64,000 bases of DNA from an uncultured Cedecea sp. (GTDB taxonomy: Bacteria > Pseudomonadota > Gammaproteobacteria > Enterobacterales > Enterobacteriaceae), in assembly GCF_947498825.1 (NCBI RefSeq), contig NZ_CANMLV010000018.1, positions 1 through 64,000 of the forward strand, read 5' to 3'. Numbering within the stretch: position 1 is the first letter of the stretch; every line of letters starts with the position of its first letter. Below are positions 49,914-58,883 of the stretch, one piece after another. The position numbers and the translations under genes are program-made. The notes beneath the pieces are model-generated. The model saw only the letters and a program-made list of their open reading frames with translations. It did not search any database and was not told the origin of the DNA.

Positions 49914-52763
49914 CTATTTAAATTTATCTTCCATTCCTTTGGTTTTTTCTTCCGCTCTTTTTCTAAAGTTATCTTTAATCGACCCCAATGGAGTACTTAC
50001 TTGCTTATCAGTATCTTTATTATATTGATCGGTGAAATTATTTCCCTCTTTTTTGTGTTGTTTTTCCAGCTCTGTATTCTGCTGTTTAACCTCACGGCCT
50101 TGCATATCTATTTTCTGGCTGGTTTCATGATGCGCCTGTTTATTTTGAGCAATCATTCCATCCACCGTCTGTCCCACATTATCTTTAATGTTGGCGTCTC
50201 GCGTCATCGCGTCAATACTGCCTGAATGCTGTCCGTAATCGGACATGACAGAATCACGGTCTCCTCCGGTGGCAATCCCCGACATCCCTTGGCCAATCTG
50301 CTCACGCCCTTGCTGATACGCTCCGTCCACTTTTGGCTGCACTTCGGCTTTAACAAATTCACGCGCCAGCGCCTCACGCTGCGCGGAAATTTCAGGAGAA
50401 TTGGCATCAGTGAGAATAGCATCTGCATTGTGTGGTGATTGCTGTCGCACAAAATTGGCAAAGCGCTGTGACAGGTTTTCACTCATCTGACCGCTCATGC
50501 TTTCAGTGCGTGAAGCCATTTCACTGAATTCATGGCTTCGTGCTCGGCTGGCAGTGTATTGTTCATAGCTGTTTTTCGCACTGCTGAGTGAAGCTGACAA
50601 CTGATCCGCTCTCGAGCTGGCATTGTTGTCCGTGAGACTGCCTGATGTTGTTGTTTTACGGTTGGTGTAGTAATCAAAGCCTTCTTTAAAGTCTTTTGCC
50701 GCCTGAGTACTGCTATCCTGACGACTGTCCTGAGCGCGATTACCCGACTGACTCACAGAGTCGGTTGAACCCGTACTGCCTGTTCCAGCGACCCCAAAAT
50801 CCATCTTACCGTACACGCTAGCCCCGGTAGCCCACTTACCGATTTTCCCAATAGCTTGGTCACCCGAATCGATTTTTGCGCCTACATTCAGCTTCCCAGT
50901 AATACTTCCGCGCGATGCCTCATCCATAAGGTGCTGGTACGCTTGGTCCTCCCTGATATTATTCGACTTGGCGAAGGATTGAGCCGCACTGCGCATCTGG
51001 CTGGCCATTTTAGAATCCTGCGATGATTGGCTGTTATCCGCCCCTTCAGTTGTTGTCGCGCTATTTCCCCTGTTGGTGCTGAACTGACTAAGGGTGTTCC
51101 AGGCACTCGTGACGCTGTTGTTATAGCCCTGAAGCGCACTTTCAGACTGCACATCCGACTCTCTGGCCATCTGTTGCTGCGCGCTGGCAACCTGTCTGCT
51201 CAAATTAATATCGACTGGCAGGTTTGATATGCCGGTGCTTGCATTCGAGACCATAGTTCCGTCCCGAGTTTCTGTTGTCATCGCCCCGTTAGCCAGCTGG
51301 CTGGTCTTCTGACCAAAGCTGGTTGTGCTATTGGTTCCCCAGCTGTATCCGCTGACATTTTCCATTTGCATATTGGCATACGTGTAATTCCCGTCTGCCA
51401 CAGCGGAGGAGGCCTGAGAGGTAGAGCTGAGTCCGGAGGAGGCAAAGTGACTGTAGACACTGGAAAAACCAGCCCCCATACTTTTCACGATGGCCCAGCT
51501 GAGTGGCGGGATCATCATGGCAATATAGCCCGCTGTCGTCGCGATATCCGAGTTTTTCAGCTGCACCTGCGAGAGCTCGGACAACACCACCGGGACACCA
51601 TTTTGTTTCGCATAGTACGCCATCGCACTGTTCAGAATGGCAAACAGCAGCGGCCATGACTGCAGCCATATCAAGGCAAAGACGTACCCTTTCACAACCT
51701 GCAGAGTCATCATATTGAACATCCCAGCCATCACCATAATCGGGAACATACCAATCATGATCCCCAGAATGACCGTCTGCATCATCGGCAGAGAACGCAT
51801 GGCCTGATGCCCCATCGTGGCCTGTGACAGACGCTGTTTCTCCAGTGAGGAGCTGTTCGCAATATTCACCAGACTGGACGTGTCTCCACTACGTGCAGCA
51901 TAACTCTGGAACCCACTACGCAAGGCATTCATCGTGACATTCTGGCGGATAATCTGACTCGCATTCTGACTGGATTGATAAAAATAGTTATAGCTGTCAC
52001 CGATCATCTGGCTGAACAGCAAGTCAGGATTGGGTTTCCCGCCAAACAACTGACGTACATAGTAACTCCATGTTTTCCCACCAGTTTGAGAATCCAGAGC
52101 CAAGGCTTTCTTTAATTCCACAGAAGCTTCCTGACAGGTTTTGAACTGATTATTCTTGTCAAAAACGCCACGCAGAGGACTGGGAAGCGAAAAAATCAGA
52201 GTGTAGGGATCAGATGAGTTCAGCAAATCCTCAAATGTATACTTGTGGTTGAGAAAGATATCGCCCATAACACAGTTCTGTACATAGTCGGAGAACAGTG
52301 TCGTGATCTCCGGGTTCTGCGAAATAAAATCCGTGCTTTTCGCGACCAGATTTCCGCCAAATAACATCCCCGTTTTACTGTAAGTCACACTGTCAGGCAG
52401 AGCGAAAATCATCTCATAACTCTGCACTAAAGCATTGCCGATGCGTGTAGTCAGAGAGGCAGGGATAGCCAGGCCAACCGGAATATTATCGACTTTATAG
52501 ACCTGGCCCACATTGCTGTAATCGATTATCTGAACAGAGGTACGGACGCTAACCAGCATCATGACCAGCGTCAGGGAAAATGCCCAGCCAACGAGGTCCA
52601 TCACATTGTGTTTTTTTACCCAATTGACCGCAACAATCAGTACTGAGAAGGCGATGCACATTTTTTCGATGGAAGACCAGGTGCTGGTTTGCATAAAAGC
52701 AGCGATAGCATTCAAACAGCCCCGGAGCCAGTCTCCCCCGGCGACAGTGTAGATTTCCAGCAT
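49914..52763 (-). CDS. traG: TraG, mating-pair stabilisation protein
   Basis: TraG has an N-terminal membrane part needed for pilus assembly and a long C-terminal periplasmic domain that stabilises mating pairs and is read by TraS in the recipient. The 949 residues (F: 938) show hydrophobic helices near 35-95 and 325-430. The serine- and glutamine-rich C-terminal half (about 450-949) has many repeats and coiled-coil segments and is the variable, exclusion-specific part. The start overlaps the traH stop by one base. No frame break is seen. Confidence 0.92.
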   Translation of the reverse strand: MLEIYTVAGGDWLRGCLNAIAAFMQTSTWSSIEKMCIAFSVLIVAVNWVKKHNVMDLVGWAFSLTLVMMLVSVRTSVQIIDYSNVGQVYKVDNIPVGLAIPASLTTRIGNALVQSYEMIFALPDSVTYSKTGMLFGGNLVAKSTDFISQNPEITTLFSDYVQNCVMGDIFLNHKYTFEDLLNSSDPYTLIFSLPSPLRGVFDKNNQFKTCQEASVELKKALALDSQTGGKTWSYYVRQLFGGKPNPDLLFSQMIGDSYNYFYQSSQNASQIIRQNVTMNALRSGFQSYAARSGDTSSLVNIANSSSLEKQRLSQATMGHQAMRSLPMMQTVILGIMIGMFPIMVMAGMFNMMTLQVVKGYVFALIWLQSWPLLFAILNSAMAYYAKQNGVPVVLSELSQVQLKNSDIATTAGYIAMMIPPLSWAIVKSMGAGFSSVYSHFASSGLSSTSQASSAVADGNYTYANMQMENVSGYSWGTNSTTSFGQKTSQLANGAMTTETRDGTMVSNASTGISNLPVDINLSRQVASAQQQMARESDVQSESALQGYNNSVTSAWNTLSQFSTNRGNSATTTEGADNSQSSQDSKMASQMRSAAQSFAKSNNIREDQAYQHLMDEASRGSITGKLNVGAKIDSGDQAIGKIGKWATGASVYGKMDFGVAGTGSTGSTDSVSQSGNRAQDSRQDSSTQAAKDFKEGFDYYTNRKTTTSGSLTDNNASSRADQLSASLSSAKNSYEQYTASRARSHEFSEMASRTESMSGQMSENLSQRFANFVRQQSPHNADAILTDANSPEISAQREALAREFVKAEVQPKVDGAYQQGREQIGQGMSGIATGGDRDSVMSDYGQHSGSIDAMTRDANIKDNVGQTVDGMIAQNKQAHHETSQKIDMQGREVKQQNTELEKQHKKEGNNFTDQYNKDTDKQVSTPLGSIKDNFRKRAEEKTKGMEDKFK

Positions 52764-54133
52764 CAGAGACTCCCTCCAAAATGGTAATTATTTTGATAGC
52801 GGGTCATCATGCGGGCAGATACCTGCTGTCGCATATAACTCATCTGACGATCAACAATCAGCAAGGCATCGTATTGCACCTGTACACGAGTTTGAAATGC
52901 CGCAATCTGGATACTTGCCTGACTCAAATTATCAAGGATCATATCCATCGTAGACTGGGGGTAGTTTCCGCTAGCAACCATCACTCTGGCCTGCTGGATG
53001 AGTTCCTGGATGTACTGCAACAGAATGTCGTAGCCGATATAGTCCGTCAGTTGGTAAATAAGTGAGTTAGATACCCCGAGCATCTGGGGATCGACAATGT
53101 ATTTGAAGACAGGGACGGTTGTACTGGAGATGAAGCCCTTTTCCTGTTCTGTCAGTTTTTCATCGGCCACAGCTTTGCTCTGAATACTGCTCAGTAACGC
53201 GGATATCTGGTTTTTTAGCGCCTTGTTAGCTGCTATGGTGACGGTTGAGTCAGCCACCACTTTCAGGCACTTGTCCGTGTCGTTGCAGTGATAAATTTTA
53301 GCCGTTCCTCCTTCCATCAGTGCCTTTATCAGGTCTTGGTCCATTGTCCGGGCAGGCAGGGGTGTAATCTCGCTGTTCTCACCAAAAACCAAGGTTCCGG
53401 TCAGCGTCATCACAAACTCTTTCAGCTCTTTATTTCCGTCAAATAGCCTATTTTTGGACAACGCACTCCACATGATATTGATGTTCTTCATCACGCGTTC
53501 CTTGTCCTTGTCGCCAGCCCTGTCCTGCACACTGTTCATCTGTCCTCCTACAGAACATCCTTGCCGGGAAGCCGCCCAGTCAGCGAATATATTGCTCTCT
53601 CCTGCGATATCCTGACAGACCTTCTGCTGTGCGACCTGAGTACGGGGAAATAATCCACCAACAATACCCTGTGCAGCCTGACAGGAACTGAGGTTCATAC
53701 TGTTGACGTCTGACGCCATCTTTTGCAGGAAGTCTTTCGCGGTCTTGATTTCAGGAACTGTAGTCTGTAATGCGAGGTCGAAAAAATAGCCCTGCGAATT
53801 GGACATAATTTGTTTTGCGAAACGCTGTAATTGTTCGCTATTAATGAATGAGAACGAGCCAAGATAGGCATCGATGCCCCCACACCCGGCATTGATGTCC
53901 GGTAGGGTCATGCTGATCATCTGGATATTTTTGACCTGGGTTCGGGCATAAAGGGAACCGCCAGTGGCATAGCCTGCAGCCTGTCCCTGCCAAACCTGAG
54001 GCTGACTGGTATTTGAGGCAAACCCCAAATTGTTGAAGAAGTGATTCATATCACTGTTCACATCGGCCACAGCGGGAAATACCGTGTTCAGAAGAAATGC
54101 ACTCATCAGTACCGCTTTTTTAATACTGCCCAT
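52763..54133 (-). CDS. traH: TraH, pilus assembly protein
   Basis: TraH is a periplasmic part of the F-type secretion channel, interacting with TraF, TraU and TrbI. The 456 residues (F: 458) start with a signal peptide (MGSIKKAVLMSAFLLNTVFP, cleaved near AVA-D). Recognisable blocks are NHFFNNLGFASNTSQP, GYATGGSLYARTQVKN, PDINAGCGGIDAYLGSFSF and SSCQAAQGIVGGLFPRTQ. The gene overlaps the end of trbB by 14 bp and traG by one base. Note that trbJ and trbF, found between trbB and traH in F, are absent here. Confidence 0.93.
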   Translation of the reverse strand: MGSIKKAVLMSAFLLNTVFPAVADVNSDMNHFFNNLGFASNTSQPQVWQGQAAGYATGGSLYARTQVKNIQMISMTLPDINAGCGGIDAYLGSFSFINSEQLQRFAKQIMSNSQGYFFDLALQTTVPEIKTAKDFLQKMASDVNSMNLSSCQAAQGIVGGLFPRTQVAQQKVCQDIAGESNIFADWAASRQGCSVGGQMNSVQDRAGDKDKERVMKNINIMWSALSKNRLFDGNKELKEFVMTLTGTLVFGENSEITPLPARTMDQDLIKALMEGGTAKIYHCNDTDKCLKVVADSTVTIAANKALKNQISALLSSIQSKAVADEKLTEQEKGFISSTTVPVFKYIVDPQMLGVSNSLIYQLTDYIGYDILLQYIQELIQQARVMVASGNYPQSTMDMILDNLSQASIQIAAFQTRVQVQYDALLIVDRQMSYMRQQVSARMMTRYQNNYHFGGSL

Positions 54134-54698
54134 GTGCCGGCACCTCCATCATCTGAAAAACAGTATCCATTCTGGACATAAAACCCGGTGCATCCGTGGC
54201 ACCTTGCAAGATGGGATACGCCTCCAGGGTATGCACGTTGACCAGGAACGTGGTGGGCGAGGCTACCGGGATGTTCGGGAAAAAGGTTTGCATCACTTCA
54301 GGTGGAACCGGCAGCGCATCCGGATACGCTTCATCACCCTGCCCGTCGAGGGTATAGGGGAAGACTGAGAACCCAAACTGCGCAGACAGGTTCTTCAACA
54401 GCGGGTCAAATTTCTGACAGTAGGGGCACTGAGCCTGCATGAACAGCACCACCTTCCAGTCACGTAAATCGACTTGTTTGCCGTTACTCAACCGGAACCA
54501 GCGAGGCGGGGAGATGGGTGCCACTGCCTGGGGAATATTTTCTATGGGGGAAACCGTTGGTGCTCCGGAAATCCCTTGTGGGTTCCAGAGTGATTTCAAC
54601 TCATTGAGCGTTCCTCCCCTAACTATTCCTGACATGGACAGGAGTAACCCCATGACGGCGATACCTGCTTTAGTGGTTTTCTTCAGGCTATTTTTCAC
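54120..54698 (-). CDS. trbB: TrbB, periplasmic thioredoxin-like disulphide isomerase
   Basis: TrbB helps to form and shuffle disulphides in the secretion proteins. From the GTG at 54698 (AGGAGA 6 bases before, inside the end of traQ) it has 192 residues; an ATG at 54728 is possible but without a good ribosome site. The signal-like hydrophobic stretch is AGIAVMGLLLSMSGIVRGG. The active site is FMQAQCPYCQKFDPL (Cys91-x-x-Cys94). The rest matches F TrbB: FPYTLDGQGDEAYPDALPVP and FFPNIPVASPTTFLVN. Confidence 0.92.
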   Translation of the reverse strand: MKNSLKKTTKAGIAVMGLLLSMSGIVRGGTLNELKSLWNPQGISGAPTVSPIENIPQAVAPISPPRWFRLSNGKQVDLRDWKVVLFMQAQCPYCQKFDPLLKNLSAQFGFSVFPYTLDGQGDEAYPDALPVPPEVMQTFFPNIPVASPTTFLVNVHTLEAYPILQGATDAPGFMSRMDTVFQMMEVPAHGQY

Positions 54699-54909
54699 GG
54701 GCTTTCTCCTGTCGTTCTGCCTCAGCAATCAGGGCATTGATGATGCGATAGCCGCCAAAAATCACCATGCCCAATCCGAAAACTTCACCGGCTTGCACCG
54801 CCAAGTCAGGATGCTGCCTGACGAGCCGGGCTATCAGGTGGAAAAACACGCCCACCGCCAGCACCCACATTCCGGTGATATCTAAATCGGGAAAACTAAT
54901 TTTTCGCAT
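54688..54909 (-). CDS. traQ: TraQ, pilin chaperone
   Basis: TraQ inserts propilin into the inner membrane. From ATG 54909 (GAGGTG box) it has 73 residues: MRKISFPDLDITGMWVLAVG, which matches F TraQ (LPRLDITGMWVFSLG), a first helix, then FFHLIARLV and a second helix GLGMVIFGGYRIINALIAEA. The F protein is 94 residues; this one lacks the charged C-terminal tail. An upstream ATG at 54975 lies within traF. Confidence 0.9.
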   Translation of the reverse strand: MRKISFPDLDITGMWVLAVGVFFHLIARLVRQHPDLAVQAGEVFGLGMVIFGGYRIINALIAEAERQEKAREK

Positions 54910-54919
54910 AAAGTACACC

Positions 54920-55672
54920 TCAGAAATTAGGTTTAAAGTCACTGGAGACATAAAGGAATTGTTTTGCCAGGTCATCCTGACTGATAAATCCGTAGCTCAG
55001 AGGCTTCACCTGGCCACTTTGCGGATTTACCAACATCATGGCCGGGAAAAACCTCACACCCAGCTGTGTGGCCTGTCCCTGATCTGCCCTGCTGTCAGGC
55101 AGCAAAGGATTGATCACACCATCAACTGACACTGGTATTACGCTCAGTCCGTAGGTTTCCCGGAAGTTTTTAATCACTTCGACGAACTGGCTGTCGATGG
55201 GATCACTGCCTCGGTAGAAGAACATCACCCCATAGTGTCGGGCGAGATTCGAGATGGCCTGACGTTGTTCAGCATAATCAGCGGCAAGCTGGTTTTTCAC
55301 TGTGCCGTTGTAGTGGCTGTGCTGCAGGTTGTAATCGAGTTCCGGGTTCTCAAGCATCGCGCGCTTCGCACTCATCGAGAACAGACCAGCCTGCTGTGTC
55401 CAGTAGTTCTGCAGACGAAAATACTTCACGAAATTATCCGATGAGGGGTACAGAATGGCCTCATACATCGCACGTTTCGTGGCACCCTGCAGTGCTGCGA
55501 GTTTATCCATAATATCCATCGGAACCGGGGGGGGCGCAGGTACAGGCTTGTTTTCTTGTTCGGTGACTCTGAGCTTTTCGTTATACCACTGCCAGCCTGC
55601 GTCCCTTGCGAAGGCCGATATTTGGGTGCAGCAAAGGCACCCCGCCAGAATGGCGGCATGTATGTTTCGCAT
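54920..55672 (-). CDS. traF: TraF, pilus assembly protein
   Basis: TraF is a periplasmic thioredoxin-fold protein of the secretion core. The 250 residues (F: 247) begin with a signal peptide (MRNIHAAILAGCLCCTQISA). They include DAGWQWYNEKL, MDKLAALQGATKRAMYEAIL, FVKYFRLQNYWTQQAGLFS and VMFFYRGSDPIDSQFVEVIK. The place of a CXXC is taken by GSDP, so it cannot act as an oxidoreductase, as in F TraF. It lies between the small 55695-56021 gene and traQ. Confidence 0.93.
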   Translation of the reverse strand: MRNIHAAILAGCLCCTQISAFARDAGWQWYNEKLRVTEQENKPVPAPPPVPMDIMDKLAALQGATKRAMYEAILYPSSDNFVKYFRLQNYWTQQAGLFSMSAKRAMLENPELDYNLQHSHYNGTVKNQLAADYAEQRQAISNLARHYGVMFFYRGSDPIDSQFVEVIKNFRETYGLSVIPVSVDGVINPLLPDSRADQGQATQLGVRFFPAMMLVNPQSGQVKPLSYGFISQDDLAKQFLYVSSDFKPNF

Positions 55673-55694
55673 AGTGGATACCTGTTTTTCTTAG

Positions 55695-56021
55695 TTAATT
55701 CGGCTGGCGTAACAGGCGCTGATAGGCCACGTTCTTATCAAGGATGTGTATCTCTTTTCCGCTCTCGTCACGGGCGGAAAATCTATAACCGCTGCAGTAA
55801 AGCGTCAGATTATCTACCGTCAGGGTCACCCGTTTGCCGTCTCTGATAACCCAGGCCGCCCGGGAGTTTCTATCGCACTGGACGCCCCAGGCGCTGTTGG
55901 TTGCCAGGAACGCATTGTTCTGTTTATCCCGCCACAGGCTGTAAGACATGTTGATGACCAGAATCGTGACAAATACCGCAACAAATAACATGACGAGTCT
56001 GGCTGTATTCTTCTCATCCAT
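55695..56021 (-). CDS. small transfer-operon protein, 108 residues
   Basis: The protein has an N-terminal membrane helix (LVMLFVAVFVTILVINMSYS, residues about 9-28) and a periplasmic domain with two cysteines (VQCDRNSRAAWVIRDGKR and LTLYCSGYRFSA). I do not recognise a family. It lies between the 73-residue gene and traF in the tra operon, where F has no gene of this size; it may be a Klebsiella-type addition. The two cysteines suggest a TrbB-dependent disulphide. Confidence 0.55.
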   Translation of the reverse strand: MDEKNTARLVMLFVAVFVTILVINMSYSLWRDKQNNAFLATNSAWGVQCDRNSRAAWVIRDGKRVTLTVDNLTLYCSGYRFSARDESGKEIHILDKNVAYQRLLRQPN

Positions 56022-56035
56022 CCCTTACTCCTTAT

Positions 56036-56257
56036 TTATTTTTTCACCTGTCCCTGAAAAAGCAGAAAAAGCATAGAACTCATCATCCAGATAAAGCCTA
56101 TGAAAAGAATGAAAATCACACTCTCAATATAATCGCTGGCAGTAGTACCAATGATTCCGTCCCATGAATAATAGATAACCGGAGAAATAATCACGACTGT
56201 AAGCAGTAATCTCAGCAAGAAATCAACGGTCTTATTATTGTTAAAAATAACCTTCAT
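56036..56257 (-). CDS. small inner-membrane protein in the trbE position
   Basis: The 73-residue product has two hydrophobic helices (about residues 14-30 and 45-66). In F the 86-residue trbE lies in this same place after traN. Similarity to TrbE is not visible to me, so the name is positional. Its function in transfer is unknown, and F trbE is not essential. Confidence 0.5.
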   Translation of the reverse strand: MKVIFNNNKTVDFLLRLLLTVVIISPVIYYSWDGIIGTTASDYIESVIFILFIGFIWMMSSMLFLLFQGQVKK

Positions 56258-56317
56258 ACACTCACCCTAAATATTTATATACCCATTAATAATGGACAGA
56301 CAGATTAGTATCGGGGG

Positions 56318-58285
56318 TTATTTAACTGACTGCGTTAACAGCTCTTTAATTCGCTGTGCGGTTTTCTCTGTCAGTTCTTCGTTACCAGGAATATTTTGAT
56401 TGTTCATCAAATCCTCCATAAAAGGCGTGAAATCCAGGAGATCAAAATCAATTGCCTGAAGTTCATCAACGGTAATACCGCGACAGTCCGGGCTTTTCGC
56501 CCCACCAAACCCGATACGCAGCTGGCCGTTACGGCCCTGTTGCTGAACAATTTGCGCCAGCTTTGAGTCAAACTGGCAGTAGCTCCGTTTTTTCTCGAGA
56601 CACACGCCCAGCACTTTTTTCGAACAAAACTCACCGATACTGATGATCAGTTTTTTCTCTTTTGCTTTTCCTAACGCTTTTTCATCGCTGCTGCAGTGGG
56701 CTAACCCCATGCTGTTTCCCCATCCACTGTCAGCACAGCAGTTACTGAACCCGACAGCGAATTTTTTGCAGTACCGGGGCGCACCCGTGAACGCCCTGAC
56801 GTCGACATTATCAATCTCCGCAACATCCTGTCCCGCTGCTGCTAATGCCGCCAGTTCAGAGACCGCCTGACCAAAATCATTGCTGGAATGGTTCTGGACT
56901 TTGTCGCATTCTCCGTCCATACAGAAGACTTCTCCTCCGCATATCATTTGCTTGCCCGTTGTCCGGGTTTCGCAGGAAAAGGTGGCATATTCATGTAAAC
57001 AGGCAGCGCTGTCTTCATCAAAGAACGCGCACTGACGGCTGGAAAGCGTGCAGCTTTTATCATTCATCAGACTGGAACAGCTTCCTTCATCAGCAGGCTG
57101 TAGAAGCCAAGTGTCCTTGTAACCCCAGCAAGCTTCGGTGAAAGAAAATTCTTTTCCGTCCACGATGATGCTTTTCGTACCGCCAGGAATGGTACATTCA
57201 CTGGATAGTTTGGTGCCTTCTTCTTTATTAAAGGGACAATTTTCCACCCAAACGACTTCCGGCTTACTGACAACAACTTCTTCTTCAATCACATAAGTGA
57301 CCGTAACGTCAGATTGACTGTCATTGTTGCCATAGGGGTAATTAATAACTTTTGATACCGCTATTGTCTGCCCCCGGGTGACATTGATATCAACATCGGC
57401 CTGTTCGTGTATTTTTCCCTTCCCTGCTTGATAGACGGTTGTGCAGTGTTCATTCTTCCCGCCGATACATTTGTCATAAATACTGGGGTAGGTCACAATC
57501 GTGACGGGGAAGGTTTTATCAAACAGATTAATCGTTTGTGCCACCGCATTTTTACAACTTGTATCCGGATCTCTTTTGCACTGATAAGTTGGGTCAATAA
57601 TAATATTATCGCTATCCACCGCTACACTGATAATGCGCCCTTCTTCTGCGACAGAAAATGACGTTACCCATTGTCTCTTTTCTCTGTTATAGGCAATCGT
57701 CACCGTTTTCTTGACGGTTTTTTTCACTGTTTCTACGCTGGCATTATCTTTTAACGTGGCCTCACGGGTGCAAAAACTCTCGACCTGAACATCACGTTCA
57801 CAAGTGTGGTTTTTAAACTCACTTCGATTAACCACCTGTGCGGAGCACTGCGCACCGATGTCACCCATTATATCTTCAGCACGATTTTCAACATCCTTTC
57901 CGGCCTGAATAAACGGCGCATCAGGGGAAATAATATCAGTGGGTCGGTTTGAAAATGACTCGGTGATAGAAGAGGCTACATCATTGTTATTCCATTCCGT
58001 GCTGGCATCAGTTTTTAATGAACTGTCGCCGCTTGAGGTAACCCCGCCGTAATATTGTGTGGCATCAGGATTCGGATTGTAATTCGGTAAGATGTCCTCC
58101 CCCTTAAAGTTTTTTAACGCATTAATCCCTGAACCCTGAACTTGTCTCGCATAGTCAGCGCTCTCCTGATAATTATTTGTAGTCTGTGCACGAGTGTCTT
58201 TTGAATGGGTTATGAGAAAAGCAATCAGGAGCATGAAGACCACCGACAGAAAACTAATGATGGATGATTTTTTTAGCTTTTTCAC
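56318..58285 (-). CDS. traN: TraN, outer-membrane mating-pair stabilisation adhesin
   Basis: TraN is the cysteine-rich outer-membrane protein that binds a recipient porin and so sets host preference. The 655 residues (F: 602) begin with a membrane/signal segment (SSIISFLSVVFMLLIAFLIT, residues about 7-26). They include the conserved QCSAQVVNRSEFKNHTCERD and the C-terminal cysteine-rich block, with CAFFDEDSAACLHEYATFSC, GGEVFCMDGECDKV and YCKKFAVGFSNCCADSGWGN. The region of about residues 180-330 differs most between TraN types and should determine the receptor (for example OmpA, OmpK36 or OmpW). I cannot assign the type by eye. It overlaps trbC by 32 bp. Confidence 0.93.
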   Translation of the reverse strand: MKKLKKSSIISFLSVVFMLLIAFLITHSKDTRAQTTNNYQESADYARQVQGSGINALKNFKGEDILPNYNPNPDATQYYGGVTSSGDSSLKTDASTEWNNNDVASSITESFSNRPTDIISPDAPFIQAGKDVENRAEDIMGDIGAQCSAQVVNRSEFKNHTCERDVQVESFCTREATLKDNASVETVKKTVKKTVTIAYNREKRQWVTSFSVAEEGRIISVAVDSDNIIIDPTYQCKRDPDTSCKNAVAQTINLFDKTFPVTIVTYPSIYDKCIGGKNEHCTTVYQAGKGKIHEQADVDINVTRGQTIAVSKVINYPYGNNDSQSDVTVTYVIEEEVVVSKPEVVWVENCPFNKEEGTKLSSECTIPGGTKSIIVDGKEFSFTEACWGYKDTWLLQPADEGSCSSLMNDKSCTLSSRQCAFFDEDSAACLHEYATFSCETRTTGKQMICGGEVFCMDGECDKVQNHSSNDFGQAVSELAALAAAGQDVAEIDNVDVRAFTGAPRYCKKFAVGFSNCCADSGWGNSMGLAHCSSDEKALGKAKEKKLIISIGEFCSKKVLGVCLEKKRSYCQFDSKLAQIVQQQGRNGQLRIGFGGAKSPDCRGITVDELQAIDFDLLDFTPFMEDLMNNQNIPGNEELTEKTAQRIKELLTQSVK

Positions 58286-58883
58286 GACAATCGCCCTCCT
58301 TCTCTATTTTCTCCAGTGCTTGACGAATTTTAATATTCCCGTAAATCACATCAAATCCCCTCTCACAGGTCATCACCAGAGCGGGTACAGCTTTGACGTT
58401 GTAGTCAGAAAAGAGTGTCGGATCTATTTGCACACCGTCCGTACTGCCTTTATTCACCAGCTTAAGAATGGCGGCGGCGGTAAACTTCATATCATCATTA
58501 ATCAGTCCCCTCATCACCGGTTCAGCCTGGTATCGCCGGGCATCACTCAGCATGTTTGACAAGGTGTCCTCGGGTATCGAAAAAGAAATAAAGTACAGTA
58601 GCCTCTCTTTATTCTCCCCGCCCTCTTTACGCCTGTTTTTTTCTTTAAGTTGGGCAATAAAATCGTTATCTGTTGCTGATAAGGGATTGTTTTTTATCTG
58701 TGATAACACGTCACGCTCCAACGCTGAAAAATCCTGTTTTCGGAGATATTCACTGAAATCTTCCTGTTGTTTTAACCACTGCTGCTCTTTCTGTAATGTC
58801 TGGGGCTGAGTGGCGATGACAGGGCAGATATACGCAGAAAATAATAAAAGAGAGGTCATTATTGTTTTGCTATAAGAAGACAC
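58254..58883 (-). CDS. trbC: TrbC, periplasmic pilus assembly protein
   Basis: TrbC is a periplasmic, thioredoxin-fold-like protein needed for F-pilus assembly. The 209 residues (F: 212) start with a signal peptide (TSLLLFSAYICPVIA). Later blocks are LYFISFSIPEDTLSNMLSDA, RGLINDDMKFTAAAILKLV, VQIDPTLFSDYNVKAVPALV and MTCERGFDVIYGNIKIRQAL. These match the family plan, ending with a single cysteine region. It overlaps traU by 14 bp and the traN start by 32 bp. Confidence 0.92.
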   Translation of the reverse strand: MSSYSKTIMTSLLLFSAYICPVIATQPQTLQKEQQWLKQQEDFSEYLRKQDFSALERDVLSQIKNNPLSATDNDFIAQLKEKNRRKEGGENKERLLYFISFSIPEDTLSNMLSDARRYQAEPVMRGLINDDMKFTAAAILKLVNKGSTDGVQIDPTLFSDYNVKAVPALVMTCERGFDVIYGNIKIRQALEKIEKEGDCREKAKKIIHH

